Source: JAZNLR01 sp045579195
Lineage (GTDB): Bacteria > Bacillota > Clostridia > Christensenellales > CAMQZB01
Length of the DNA: 15,020 nt
Reading direction: 5' to 3'
NCBI GenBank assembly: GCA_045579195.1
Contig: JAZNLR010000138.1
Location: 1 to 15,020 of the forward strand
A model generated the notes under the pieces. That model searched no databases, had not been told where the DNA came from, and saw only the letters and a program-made list of their open reading frames with translations. Every line of letters starts with the position of its first letter. Within the stretch, counting starts at the first letter, position 1. Positions 6,285-14,404 of the stretch are shown one piece after another. The translations under genes and the position numbers were made by a program.

Positions 6285-7289
6285 TTATAACAATGCAATG
6301 CCGTTCTCATCACAAATGCGATGCATCTCTTCCGGCCAAATGGACGCCTGCACCTCTCCGATGTGAAGTTTTTCAAGCATCAACATGCAAAGTCTTGACT
6401 GCCCGATTCCCCCACCGATGGTCAAAGGAAGCTTATCCTCTAAGATCCCCTTGTGGAACGGGAAGTTCTTTCTCTCCTCACAACCGCTCTTTTTCAGTTG
6501 GCTCTCAAGCGACGTTGCATCCACGCGGATTCCCATGGAAGAAATCTCAAACGCAGAATCAAGAACGGGGTTATAAATCAAAATGTCACCGTTGAGCGCC
6601 CAATCGTCATAGTCCGGCGCTCTTCCGTCGTGCTTCTTTCCACTCTTCAAAACGTCACCGATCTGCATCAAAAAGACCGTTTTATGCTCGCGGCAGATTG
6701 CGTTTTCGCGTTCCTTCCCGGTCATCGTCGGGAACATATCTTCAAGTTCCTGGGTGGTGATGAAAAAGACGTCCCTTCTCACCTCCAAGTCAACATAATC
6801 ATACTTTTCTTTTACAAGCTCCAGCGTATCTGCAACCGCCTTGACGATTTTGGTCACGATGTTTTCCAAAAAGACAATCGTGCGATCCTCACGATTGATG
6901 ACGCGTTCCCAGTCCCATTGGTCAACGTAAATTGAATGGATATTATCGAGGTCGTCATCACGGCGAATCGCGTTCATATCTGTATAGATTCCCTCTCCCG
7001 GCTGGAATCCGTAGCGCGCGAGAGCAAGACGCTTCCACTTTGCAAGCGAATGAACGATTTCCGCCTTTCTTCCGTTGTCATTGCGGATGTCGAGCGACAC
7101 GGCACGCTCAACACCGCTCAAGTTATCATTCAACCCCGAATCCTCGGGAACGAACAGCGGCGCTGAAATACGCTCCAAGTTGAGTTCTTTTGCGAGCTTA
7201 CGCTCAAATGTGTCCTTAATCAGCTTGATTGCACGCTCCGTCTCACGGATGGAGAGCGGCGATTGATATTCTTTGATCAACAACTTCAT
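6285..7289 (-). CDS. asnA: Aspartate-ammonia ligase (asparagine synthetase A)
   Basis: AsnA makes asparagine from aspartate, ammonia and ATP (giving AMP and pyrophosphate) in the cytosol. The 334-residue length matches the family (about 330). Recognisable parts are the N-terminal IKEYQSPLSIRETERAIKLIK, the class II aminoacyl-tRNA synthetase-like core with SIYVDQWDWE, and the C-terminal GGGIGQSRLCMLML with EVQASIWPEEM. The ATG lies 13 bp after the recN stop and has an AGGAAG site, so it is probably the last gene of the nadK-argR-recN transcript. In many spore-formers this position holds spoIVB and spo0A instead. Confidence 0.96.
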   Translation of the reverse strand: MKLLIKEYQSPLSIRETERAIKLIKDTFERKLAKELNLERISAPLFVPEDSGLNDNLSGVERAVSLDIRNDNGRKAEIVHSLAKWKRLALARYGFQPGEGIYTDMNAIRRDDDLDNIHSIYVDQWDWERVINREDRTIVFLENIVTKIVKAVADTLELVKEKYDYVDLEVRRDVFFITTQELEDMFPTMTGKERENAICREHKTVFLMQIGDVLKSGKKHDGRAPDYDDWALNGDILIYNPVLDSAFEISSMGIRVDATSLESQLKKSGCEERKNFPFHKGILEDKLPLTIGGGIGQSRLCMLMLEKLHIGEVQASIWPEEMHRICDENGIALL

Positions 7290-7302
7290 TTTGTTCTTCC
7301 TG

Positions 7303-9000
7303 TTAGTGTGTTTTTTTATATGATGTGGCGCTCAAAATGAGTTCCTCTGCATTCTTTCTTGCGGCTTCTGTCAGCTCAACAGAACCCGAAAGCCTTGCGA
7401 TCTCCAAGACGATCTCTTCTTCTGCAAGGCGATTCATTCGCGTTAACGTCTTTCCTTCAATCACGTGTTTGGAGATTAGATAATTCGCATCTGCCATGGC
7501 GGCAATTTGCGGCAAGTGCGTGATGGCGATGATCTGACTCTCTTTTGACACGTCCGCAAATTTCTCCGCCACGATACGGGCAATCTTTCCACTGATTCCC
7601 GTGTCGATCTCGTCAAAGATCATTGTCGGAATCCTGTCAAGCTCACAGGTGATCTTCTTGACCGCCAGCATAAAGCGGCTCATCTCACCGCCGCTGATGA
7701 CTTTTGCCAAGGGTTTCAGCGGTTCACCCGTGTTTGCAGAGAACATAAACTCCGCCATATCCAATCCGTTTGCGGTGAACGTCGCATCCTCTTTTTGCGG
7801 TAACGGTGCAAATTCAACGACAAAACGGCTTCCTTTCATTCCCAAATCCGCAAGCTCGCGCACAATTGCATTTTCAAAGCGGTTTGCAACTTCCTTTCTC
7901 ACAGCAGAAAGGTCACAAGATGCAGCATATAACTCATCCACACATTTCTCTCGCTCTTTGGAGAGTTCTGCAATACGTTCCTCCGCCTGTTGCAACGTCA
8001 AAAGTCGCTCTTTTGCGTCCTCTAAGTATGCAAAGATTGCAGGGATATCGTGGCCGTACTTCCGCTTCAGCGCCTTGATGGTTTCATAGCGTTCCTCGAT
8101 GCGATCTGCTTCCGCACCGTCAAATTGCATATTGTCAGCAAAGTCCTCCAAGGAATCCGAAATATCCTGAAGCTCAATGCGCATGGAATTTAAGCGTTCG
8201 GAAAGTGCGTCAAGCTCGGGCGAATAAGACGCAAGACCGCTTAAGATCCGTGCACTTTCAAAGACGCCATCACTTGCGTTTTGAGGTCCTCTTGAGAGCA
8301 TGGAAACGGATTCAGCAAGCCCTTGCGCGATCTTTTCGCGATTCATTGCAAGCGTGCGAGCACGTTTCAGCTCCTCCTCTTCCCCATCATACAGAGCGGC
8401 GTTTTCAATCTCTTCGATTTGATACTCAAGCAAATCGACCGTGCGAAGGCGTTCTTCCTCCGAGCCCCCAAACTTTGAAAGCTCTCTGTCCACCGCACAA
8501 AGCGCATCATACGCGCTTCCAACACGGGCAAGCAACAAAGCACACTCTTCCTTGCCAAACTTGTCGACGAGGTCAAGATGCGTCCCGACAGAAATCAATG
8601 ATTGATGCTCACTCTGCCCATGAACGTCCACCAATTTTTCACTAACGCTGCGAAGCATGGAAAGCGTGATAGGCCTTCCGTTTAAGCGAATTTCGCTTCT
8701 GCCCGAAAGAGAAAACGTGCGTGTGATGATCACCGTGTCTTCCCGCTCAAAGCCAAGCTCAACAAGAGCTTCCTGCGCGGGCGTTCCAAAGACATCAAAC
8801 ACGCCTTCGACACGAGCTGTCTCCTCGCCATACCGAATGAGCGTTTTATCCGCTCTTCCGCCCAACAGAAAATTGAGCGAATCTACGATAATAGACTTGC
8901 CCGATCCCGTTTCGCCGGAAAAGACGTTTAATCCCGTTTCGAGATTGACGTTCAATGAATCAATGAGCGCAATATTTCGGATGCTTAAGCTCTGCAACAT
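7303..9000 (-). CDS. recN: DNA repair ATPase RecN
   Basis: RecN is an SMC-like ATPase that gathers broken DNA ends in recombinational repair. The 565-residue length is typical. Walker A GETGSGKS is at residues 29-36, the signature SGGEMS at 436-441, Walker B IFDEIDTG with catalytic Glu at about 464, and the H-loop His in THLPQ at about 495. The middle part (about 150-370) is charged and helical, as expected for the coiled-coil arms. The gene starts 21 bp after the argR stop, with AAAGGA close to the ATG and AAGGAG further upstream. It belongs to the nadK-argR-recN-asnA transcript. Confidence 0.96.
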   Translation of the reverse strand: MLQSLSIRNIALIDSLNVNLETGLNVFSGETGSGKSIIVDSLNFLLGGRADKTLIRYGEETARVEGVFDVFGTPAQEALVELGFEREDTVIITRTFSLSGRSEIRLNGRPITLSMLRSVSEKLVDVHGQSEHQSLISVGTHLDLVDKFGKEECALLLARVGSAYDALCAVDRELSKFGGSEEERLRTVDLLEYQIEEIENAALYDGEEEELKRARTLAMNREKIAQGLAESVSMLSRGPQNASDGVFESARILSGLASYSPELDALSERLNSMRIELQDISDSLEDFADNMQFDGAEADRIEERYETIKALKRKYGHDIPAIFAYLEDAKERLLTLQQAEERIAELSKEREKCVDELYAASCDLSAVRKEVANRFENAIVRELADLGMKGSRFVVEFAPLPQKEDATFTANGLDMAEFMFSANTGEPLKPLAKVISGGEMSRFMLAVKKITCELDRIPTMIFDEIDTGISGKIARIVAEKFADVSKESQIIAITHLPQIAAMADANYLISKHVIEGKTLTRMNRLAEEEIVLEIARLSGSVELTEAARKNAEELILSATSYKKTH

Positions 9001-9021
9001 TCCTTTTCGTTCCCTATCTCC

Positions 9022-9474
9022 TTAACTCATGATCTCGTTCAAACGATCCATGATCATCTTGGCAGCTTCTGAGCTCTTCGTTACGACCAAGAGCGTGTCA
9101 TCGCCAGCAACACAGCCCAAAACCTCGGCAAATTGCATCTTGTCAATGGCGCTTGCAGCCGCAGTCGCGCTCGCAGAAATGGTCTTGATGACGATCAAAT
9201 TTTCTGCGTTGTTGATCGAAATGACAGACTCACGGAACATATTGATCTTCTTTCCGGTGAGACGATGTTCACCATTCTCAATCGGCGCATACTTGTAACG
9301 TCCGTTTTCACAGGCAATTTTGATCAACCCCAGCTCTTTGATGTCACGGGAAACCGTTGCTTGCGTCACCTCGTACCCACAGGCTTTTAGCTCTTCTGCC
9401 AAATCTTCCTGGGTTTCGATGTCCTTCTTAGAGATAAGCTCTAAGATTTTTGACTGTCTTGTTGTTCTGGCCAT
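9022..9474 (-). CDS. argR: Arginine repressor ArgR/AhrC
   Basis: ArgR is a hexameric regulator that uses arginine as co-repressor for biosynthesis genes and often activates catabolism. From ATG 9474 it has 150 residues, the standard length: an N-terminal winged helix (1-70, with TQATVSRDIKELGL carrying the SR recognition pair) and a C-terminal oligomerisation and arginine-binding domain (about 80-150, with GDDT at 124-127). An upstream in-frame ATG at 9501 lacks a ribosome site, while 9474 follows AAGGAAGG. No arginine genes are in the window. The place between nadK and recN is the conserved Firmicutes order. Confidence 0.95.
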   Translation of the reverse strand: MARTTRQSKILELISKKDIETQEDLAEELKACGYEVTQATVSRDIKELGLIKIACENGRYKYAPIENGEHRLTGKKINMFRESVISINNAENLIVIKTISASATAAASAIDKMQFAEVLGCVAGDDTLLVVTKSSEAAKMIMDRLNEIMS

Positions 9475-9510
9475 TTTTCTTCCTTCCTTATCATTTATCA
9501 TATTTTGGGG

Positions 9511-10329
9511 CTATGCCCTCGTCCATTTGCTGAGTTTCTTCTGCAATCTCAAAAAGAAGTTTGTCTTATCACCACAGAGGAACGTTGCAGAAACCTCTGC
9601 CTTCTCGATAAGAATTTCTTCCCCCATCTTCGGCTTTGCCACCGTTTCTCCATCCACAATGAGCTTTGTTTCCCCTTTTTCTCCGCAGGGAATGAGCACG
9701 ATTTTCTCGCTGTCCGAAAGGACCACTGGTCTTGAATGCAACGAATGCGAACAGAGCGGCGTCAACAACAGCGCCGAGAGCTTCGGGCTCAAGATCGGAC
9801 CGCCTGCCGAAAGAGAATATGCTGTGGAACCTGTGGGCGTTGCAACGATCACGCCATCGCAGAGATAGCGGTCAAGAAGAACCCCGTCCACACGCGCCTC
9901 AATCTTCGTGATGAAGTTTACGCCATCACCGTTATCGCGCATCAAAACGGCATCATTCAACGCAAAAAAGTGTTTCTCGCCAAGCTTGACCGAAAGAAGA
10001 TTGCGCGTTGCCGTTTCAGGCTCTTTTTCAGTGATGACCGAAACAGCGCGTTCTGCAGATTCGAATTCAAATTCCGTCAAGAAACCGACCGTTCCAAGGT
10101 TGATCCCCAAGACGGGGATGTGATTGGGCGCGGCAAAACGAACAGCATACAGCATCGTCCCGTCCCCTCCCAACACAAGGAGGCGATCAACGCCTTTCAA
10201 TGCAGTATCCGAAAGTGGCGTTTTCAACAGCGTAACCGAAGCGCCGCGCGCCTCGATCATTGCGATGATCTTCTCCGCCTTTTTGCCATCCGGGTCACGG
10301 GTTGGATTTGCATAAATCCCGATTTTCAT
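9511..10329 (-). CDS. nadK: NAD kinase
   Basis: This enzyme phosphorylates NAD to NADP with ATP or polyphosphate. The 272 residues carry all family motifs: GGDGT at 54-58, ND at 125-126 (FFALNDAVL), and the substrate loop TPTGSTAYSLSAGGP at 164-178. The ATG follows AAGGAG by 5 nt. It is the first gene after a clear promoter and heads the unit nadK-argR-recN-asnA. NADPH is also the reductant for the DXP isoprenoid pathway, whose first enzyme is encoded just upstream. Confidence 0.96.
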   Translation of the reverse strand: MKIGIYANPTRDPDGKKAEKIIAMIEARGASVTLLKTPLSDTALKGVDRLLVLGGDGTMLYAVRFAAPNHIPVLGINLGTVGFLTEFEFESAERAVSVITEKEPETATRNLLSVKLGEKHFFALNDAVLMRDNGDGVNFITKIEARVDGVLLDRYLCDGVIVATPTGSTAYSLSAGGPILSPKLSALLLTPLCSHSLHSRPVVLSDSEKIVLIPCGEKGETKLIVDGETVAKPKMGEEILIEKAEVSATFLCGDKTNFFLRLQKKLSKWTRA

Positions 10330-10374
10330 ATACTCTCCTTCAAAATCTTGACAGACTTCTCCTCATACCTTTTC

Positions 10375-10403
10375 ATTATACTTCATTTTTAATATTTATT
10401 CAA
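10375..10403 (-). promoter_or_regulatory. Predicted promoter of the nadK-argR-recN-asnA unit
   Basis: On the minus strand TTGAAT (10403-10398), a 17-nt spacer and TATAAT (10380-10375) lie about 45 bp before the nadK ATG. Together with the terminator at 10446-10473, it separates this unit from the dxs-tlyA transcript. Confidence 0.8.
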
Positions 10404-10445
10404 GAGTTTCTGTATGTTTTTCCAAGAATTGTCGATTTTTTACAG

Positions 10446-10473
10446 AAAAAGCAAACGGCACGTCACCGTGCCG
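10446..10473 (-). terminator. Intrinsic terminator overlapping the tlyA stop codon
   Basis: A perfect 7-bp stem CGGCACG/CGTGCCG (10456-10473) with a 4-nt loop is followed on the minus strand by TTTGCTTTTTC. The TGA stop of tlyA (10465-10463) lies in the loop, so ribosomes ending translation would cover the hairpin. Confidence 0.75.
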
Positions 10474-11227
10474 CTTTGACAATTCGTTCCATTTCTTCTT
10501 CAGATAGTTCTCTTTTTGTCTCTCTTTGGAAATATGCAAGAAACTCCACGTTCTTCCCTTCGCGAATTGGCGCAGGACAAAGTCCGCTCAAATAAAAACC
10601 CTCTTTCTTTGCGGCATCCCAAACCGCTTTTACCGCTGAAATGCGAGCTTTCAAATCCGTCACGATCCCGCTTTTTCCAAGCGCCTTTCTCCCACATTCA
10701 AACTGTGGCTTAACGAGCGTGATCACCTCGTCTTGCACAAATCGAGAAAACGCAGGAAAAACTGTTGTAAGGGAGATGAAGCTTAGATCTGCAACCGCAG
10801 ATTCGATCATTTCCGGAAAACTCTCCTTTTCAAGCTCACGTGCGTTCATTCGGTCCATCACGACAACGCGCGCTTCCTCTTTCAAAAAATCTTCCAACTG
10901 ATCTTCACCAACATCCACGGCATACACGCGCTTTGCGCCGTTCATCAAGAGAACGTGCGTAAAGCCCCCGTTGGATGCTCCGACATCCGCGAACACCTTG
11001 CCCTCGATTGGAAAGTGAAATGCATCACACGCGGCCATAAGCTTATATCCGCCAAGCGATGCCAAGCGAAGGTCTTCACCGACCGAAACCTCGTCCCCTT
11101 CTTTGACGTCAAATGACGCTTTGCGCGGCTTTCCATTGACGAGAACACAGCCTCGCTCAATGGCATGTGCAGCACGCGAACGCGTTTCATAATCACCGCG
11201 TGCCACCAAAAAGAGGTCCAATCTCAT
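10463..11227 (-). CDS. tlyA: TlyA-family rRNA 2'-O-methyltransferase
   Basis: The product is 254 residues from ATG 11227. An S4 RNA-binding domain (about 1-60: MRLDLFLVARGDYETRSRAAHAIERGCVLVNG) is followed by a FtsJ-like methyltransferase domain with SAM-binding DVGASNGGFT at 81-90, an acidic DLSFISL at 147-153 and the conserved VKPQFE at 172-177. TlyA is known from mycobacteria to methylate 16S and 23S rRNA and in some bacteria is called a hemolysin. The start overlaps the dxs stop as ATGA, with GGAGGG 7 nt upstream; a longer start at 11254 would lie deeper in dxs. Translational coupling with dxs is expected. Confidence 0.93.
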   Translation of the reverse strand: MRLDLFLVARGDYETRSRAAHAIERGCVLVNGKPRKASFDVKEGDEVSVGEDLRLASLGGYKLMAACDAFHFPIEGKVFADVGASNGGFTHVLLMNGAKRVYAVDVGEDQLEDFLKEEARVVVMDRMNARELEKESFPEMIESAVADLSFISLTTVFPAFSRFVQDEVITLVKPQFECGRKALGKSGIVTDLKARISAVKAVWDAAKKEGFYLSGLCPAPIREGKNVEFLAYFQRETKRELSEEEMERIVKAAR

Positions 11228-13050
11228 TCTTCTGCCCTCCGCACAAAGTGACACACGATCTCTTCTTTCGTAAGCCCGACCATTTCCATTTGTTCAGAGA
11301 TCTCACCCTGTGAAACGAAAACGTCCGGAATGCCGAACGATGTTATGTCTGCTTCGGGCAATTTTGTGCGCACTGAACTTCCGAAACCGCCGCTTAAGAC
11401 GTTATCTTCAAGCGTCACGATGGGCATTTTTGAAAGCGTCTGCAAAAGCTCCTCATCCATTGGCTTTAACGAGCTTGCATTAATCACCTTCGGAGGAACT
11501 TTGCCAAGCTTTTCAATTTCCGCGCGTGCGTCAAGCGCAAGGCGAAGATTGCGATTTCCAAACGCAAGGATCGCTCCGCCTTCACCCTCGGCAAGAATCT
11601 CCCACTTGCCAAGCTTGAACGGCTCTTTTGACCCGAACGACACGGGCGCACACTTTGGATACCGAATGACGAGCGGACCGTCAAAGCAGACGCTCATCGC
11701 AAGCATTTCTTTCAATTCGTCATTGTCTCGCGGTGCAACCACCGTCAAATTGGGAACTGAGAGGAAGAACGAAAGATCGAGAACACCGTTGTGTGTTTCC
11801 CCATCTCCACCGACCAAACCTGCGCGATCAACACAGAAGGTCACGGGCAATTTCTGCAACGCAACGTCATGCGCGAGTTGGTCAAACGAACGTTGCAGAA
11901 AAGATGCATACACGAAGAAGTAAGGCTTAAATCCACCTGCGGCAAGCCCAGCACACATTGTTGTTGCGTGCTGTTCAGCAATACCGACGTCAAAGAAGCG
12001 GTCAGGATGGCACTGCGCAAACGCAGTTAAACCCGTTCCGTCCATCATTGCCGCCGTCACAGCAACGATCTTTTCATCCTGTTTTGCAAGCTCACAGAGA
12101 GTTTCCCCTGCTGCATCGGACATACTGACCGATCCGGCGTTAAAATCCCTTGAAACGCCATGGAAAAACTCAGGTGCGTTTTCCGCGTCTTCATATCCTT
12201 TGCCTTTTTTTGTCACAGCGTGCAGAATCACGGGTCGGTCAGCTTCCTTGCAGCTCTTCAAATATCGCACGAGTTGTTTGATGTTGTGTCCATCAATCGG
12301 CCCAATATATTTCCAACCCATATTTTCAAAGAGAATCCCATTCACAAACAAGCGCTTAAAAACGCGTTTGAACATCCTCCCGATTCCGAGGAAGACTTTC
12401 CCAAGGAGCGGGATTTTTTCAAAAAAACGGGCAATTCCGCGCTTGATTTTCATCAATGCACGATTAGAGCGAACGCGAGAAAGATAGCGCGACATTCCGC
12501 CGACGTTGCGCGAGATGGACATTCCGTTGTCGTTGAGAACAAGGATCATCTTCGTCTTCTGGCTACCTGCATCGTTCAGCGCTTCCATTGCCATTCCGCC
12601 CGTGAGCGCACCGTCGCCAATCACGCTGACCACGTGATATTTCTCGTTTGCAAGGTCGCGTGCATGACAAAAACCGAGCCCCGCGGAAACAGACGTGCTC
12701 GCGTGCCCGGTGTTGAATGCATCAAATTCACTCTCCTCACGCTTTGGGAATCCACTGATGCCATCTTTTTTGCGCAAGGTGGCAAAGCTCTCCCGTCTTC
12801 CCGTGAGAATCTTATGAACGTAACTTTGGTGTCCGACGTCAAAAATAATCTTATCTTCCGGTGCATCAAAAACGTAATGCAAGGCAAGAGTCAACTCCAC
12901 CGCGCCTAAATTCGAAGCAAGGTGGCCACCATTCGCCCGCGTCACCGCCACGAGGTTTTCCCGAATCTCCGCTGCAAGCGATTCCAATTCCTTGATGGAA
13001 AGCGCCTTCAGATCCGCCGGGGATTGAATTGTGTCTAAAATAGACGACAT
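11224..13050 (-). CDS. dxs: 1-deoxy-D-xylulose-5-phosphate synthase
   Basis: DXS condenses pyruvate and glyceraldehyde 3-phosphate, with thiamine diphosphate, in the first step of the non-mevalonate isoprenoid pathway. The 608 residues include H43 (GGHLASNLG), GHQSYVHK near 73-80, the ThDP/Mg site GDGA (145-148) with N173 in LNDNG, the catalytic Glu of VGIAEQHA (E359) and DRAGLVGGDGETHNG (407-421). The ATG shares one base with the oapA stop (TAATG), and an AAGGA site lies in the end of oapA. Upstream on the same strand are oapA, OLE RNA and ispA, so two isoprenoid enzymes flank the RNA. Confidence 0.97.
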   Translation of the reverse strand: MSSILDTIQSPADLKALSIKELESLAAEIRENLVAVTRANGGHLASNLGAVELTLALHYVFDAPEDKIIFDVGHQSYVHKILTGRRESFATLRKKDGISGFPKREESEFDAFNTGHASTSVSAGLGFCHARDLANEKYHVVSVIGDGALTGGMAMEALNDAGSQKTKMILVLNDNGMSISRNVGGMSRYLSRVRSNRALMKIKRGIARFFEKIPLLGKVFLGIGRMFKRVFKRLFVNGILFENMGWKYIGPIDGHNIKQLVRYLKSCKEADRPVILHAVTKKGKGYEDAENAPEFFHGVSRDFNAGSVSMSDAAGETLCELAKQDEKIVAVTAAMMDGTGLTAFAQCHPDRFFDVGIAEQHATTMCAGLAAGGFKPYFFVYASFLQRSFDQLAHDVALQKLPVTFCVDRAGLVGGDGETHNGVLDLSFFLSVPNLTVVAPRDNDELKEMLAMSVCFDGPLVIRYPKCAPVSFGSKEPFKLGKWEILAEGEGGAILAFGNRNLRLALDARAEIEKLGKVPPKVINASSLKPMDEELLQTLSKMPIVTLEDNVLSGGFGSSVRTKLPEADITSFGIPDVFVSQGEISEQMEMVGLTKEEIVCHFVRRAEE

Positions 13051-13694
13051 TATTTTTCCTTTTTGAAAACCGACAGCATCTTTGCGACCAAGTGAATGAT
13101 CTTACTGCTGTTTTTTAACGCAAACTGCTTTCCCACCGCTTTACATCCAACCATCAGTCCGGAAATCAACGCACTGGACAGCGTCGCAACAACGATCTCC
13201 TCTGCACCGGAAGCGGTCGAAATGACAATTGCAATCGTTGCACCTGCAGCACCTGAAACGACACCGCAGATATCACCCATCACGTCACCGCAAAAGGAAG
13301 CAACCTTTTCCGCACTGCGAAGAAGCTGAACCGCCGTCTTCGCCCCTTTGATCTTGCGAGACGCCATCGCGTAAAAAGGTTCAATGTTGCATGCCGTGAT
13401 CGCCGTTGCAACGACGTCAAACATCGTTGCGATCACGATGAGCGCTATTAAAATCGCAAACGCAAGAATGATGCTGTTTCCTCGCAAAACGATTTCGGAA
13501 ATCACACTGAATGCAATGGAGAGAAAGAGCGTCAAGAAGAATGTTCTCACCACCCAAAGGGTCGGGCTGTGCTGTTTCTTCTGCTGTTTTTTCTTTCCCT
13601 GTTCGTGTTTTTCCTTGTGCTGTTCTTCCGAAGTGATATTCAGCTTTTTCTCATCTCTCACTTCGTTTTGACAACTGTCTTCTTCGGATTTCAA
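13050..13694 (-). CDS. oapA: OapA-like membrane protein, partner of OLE RNA
   Basis: The product is 214 residues if translation starts at TTG 13694, which has an ideal GGAGG 7 nt upstream. A longer ATG start at 13739 (229 residues) has AGGAG 10 nt away and cannot be excluded. Residues 1-44 are highly charged (EEQHKEKHEQGKKKQQKKQ). Hydrophobic segments follow at about 47-70, 74-98, 143-160 and 166-184. The patterns FDVVATAITACNIEPFYAMASRKIKGAKTA and CGDVMGDICGVVSGAAG fit OapA as I know it and recall the DUF21/CNNM Mg2+ transporter fold. Known biology: OapA binds OLE RNA and brings it to the membrane, and in Bacillus halodurans the complex affects cold, alcohol and Mg2+ stress. The identification rests on sequence pattern plus exact position between OLE RNA and dxs. 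Confidence 0.85.
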   Translation of the reverse strand: MKSEEDSCQNEVRDEKKLNITSEEQHKEKHEQGKKKQQKKQHSPTLWVVRTFFLTLFLSIAFSVISEIVLRGNSIILAFAILIALIVIATMFDVVATAITACNIEPFYAMASRKIKGAKTAVQLLRSAEKVASFCGDVMGDICGVVSGAAGATIAIVISTASGAEEIVVATLSSALISGLMVGCKAVGKQFALKNSSKIIHLVAKMLSVFKKEK

Positions 13695-13768
13695 AATTTT
13701 TCCTCCAAAAATAAAATAAGGGACGGGAATTCCCCGCATTTTGCGACAACTCCTCGCCCTTTGTATTT

Positions 13769-14350
13769 AAAAAAACGGTGGTGATACGTTAAGTAAACTT
13801 TGCGGCTTAAGGTTCAGTATGATTTCCCTTGACTCCACTTCCCGTCGCCGAAGAAGCAGTTTCCTTTTAAGGTGTCAATCACTGCGTTGCCGACAGTGAA
13901 ACTGAATCGCCACTAAGGCCACACTATAATCCCTAACATACCTGGAATACAGTCTAGAAGCTTTCCTTGGCAACCCCTTCTGTCCCTAGCCTCTTTTGCA
14001 GAAACAAGTTTCACCGAGCATTCGCCCCCTTCCACTTGGCCTTGGGAAAGGATTGTTCTCGGATTCGCATGCTCCACTCAAGGCAGGCTACTCTGCACAC
14101 AACATTTAATCGCATTGCAGGTTTAATCTCGTACCGTGTTCTTTTGTTTCAAGAACACCTGCACAAGCCTCCACGGTAAATGGGTCGGACACCGCATGCC
14201 ATTGCGGGACGCCCATAGACCTTAACTCCCAGCACGCACCCCGATTTGGGCAATCAAAGCACGCACAAGAAACTTCATCGATGTGCCCGTCGACGGTATT
14301 TTAACCCCGCCTTCAGAACAGAAAAGACTGACTAGAATACTGCACCACCG
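13769..14350 (-). ncRNA. ole: OLE RNA (ornate, large, extremophilic)
   Basis: This gap of more than 600 bases between ispA and oapA has no convincing gene. The RNA would run from about 14350 to 13769, about 580 nt, close to the roughly 600 nt known for OLE RNA. Its 5' end CGGTGGTG (14350-14343) is perfectly complementary to its 3' end CACCACCG (13783-13776), which is followed by seven T's, so the ends close into one stem. Internal hairpins include one at 14175-14221 (GGT, ATGGG and CCGCA with their complements) and one at 14136-14158 (8-bp arms, 7-nt loop). Known biology: OLE RNA is encoded between ispA and its partner gene oapA, upstream of dxs, in many anaerobic or extremophilic Firmicutes, and forms a membrane ribonucleoprotein. 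Exact ends are inferred. Confidence 0.88.
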
Positions 14351-14355
14351 AACTG

Positions 14356-14384
14356 ATTATAGCATATGTATTTTGAAAAATCAA
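14356..14384 (-). promoter_or_regulatory. Dedicated promoter of OLE RNA
   Basis: On the minus strand TTGATT (14384-14379), a 17-nt spacer and TATAAT (14361-14356) with extended TGC lie between the ispA stop and the RNA. The predicted start near 14349 coincides with the first bases of the closing stem. The RNA therefore need not rely only on processing of a long ispA transcript. Confidence 0.75.
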
Positions 14385-14404
14385 TAAAAATGACAGGTTT
14401 TTGC

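Noticed and set aside
5802..6366. Longer open frames in the region between the DUF4363 gene and asnA (5802-5990, 6010-6366)
   Set aside because: The products resemble no known family, the first begins inside the -10 hexamer, and the second starts with TTG without a ribosome site and runs through the terminator. The structured RNA reading explains the region better.
13967..14179. Plus-strand open frame within the OLE RNA region
   Set aside because: It has no ribosome site, no family resemblance, and lies antisense to a region with a clear minus-strand promoter and RNA stems.
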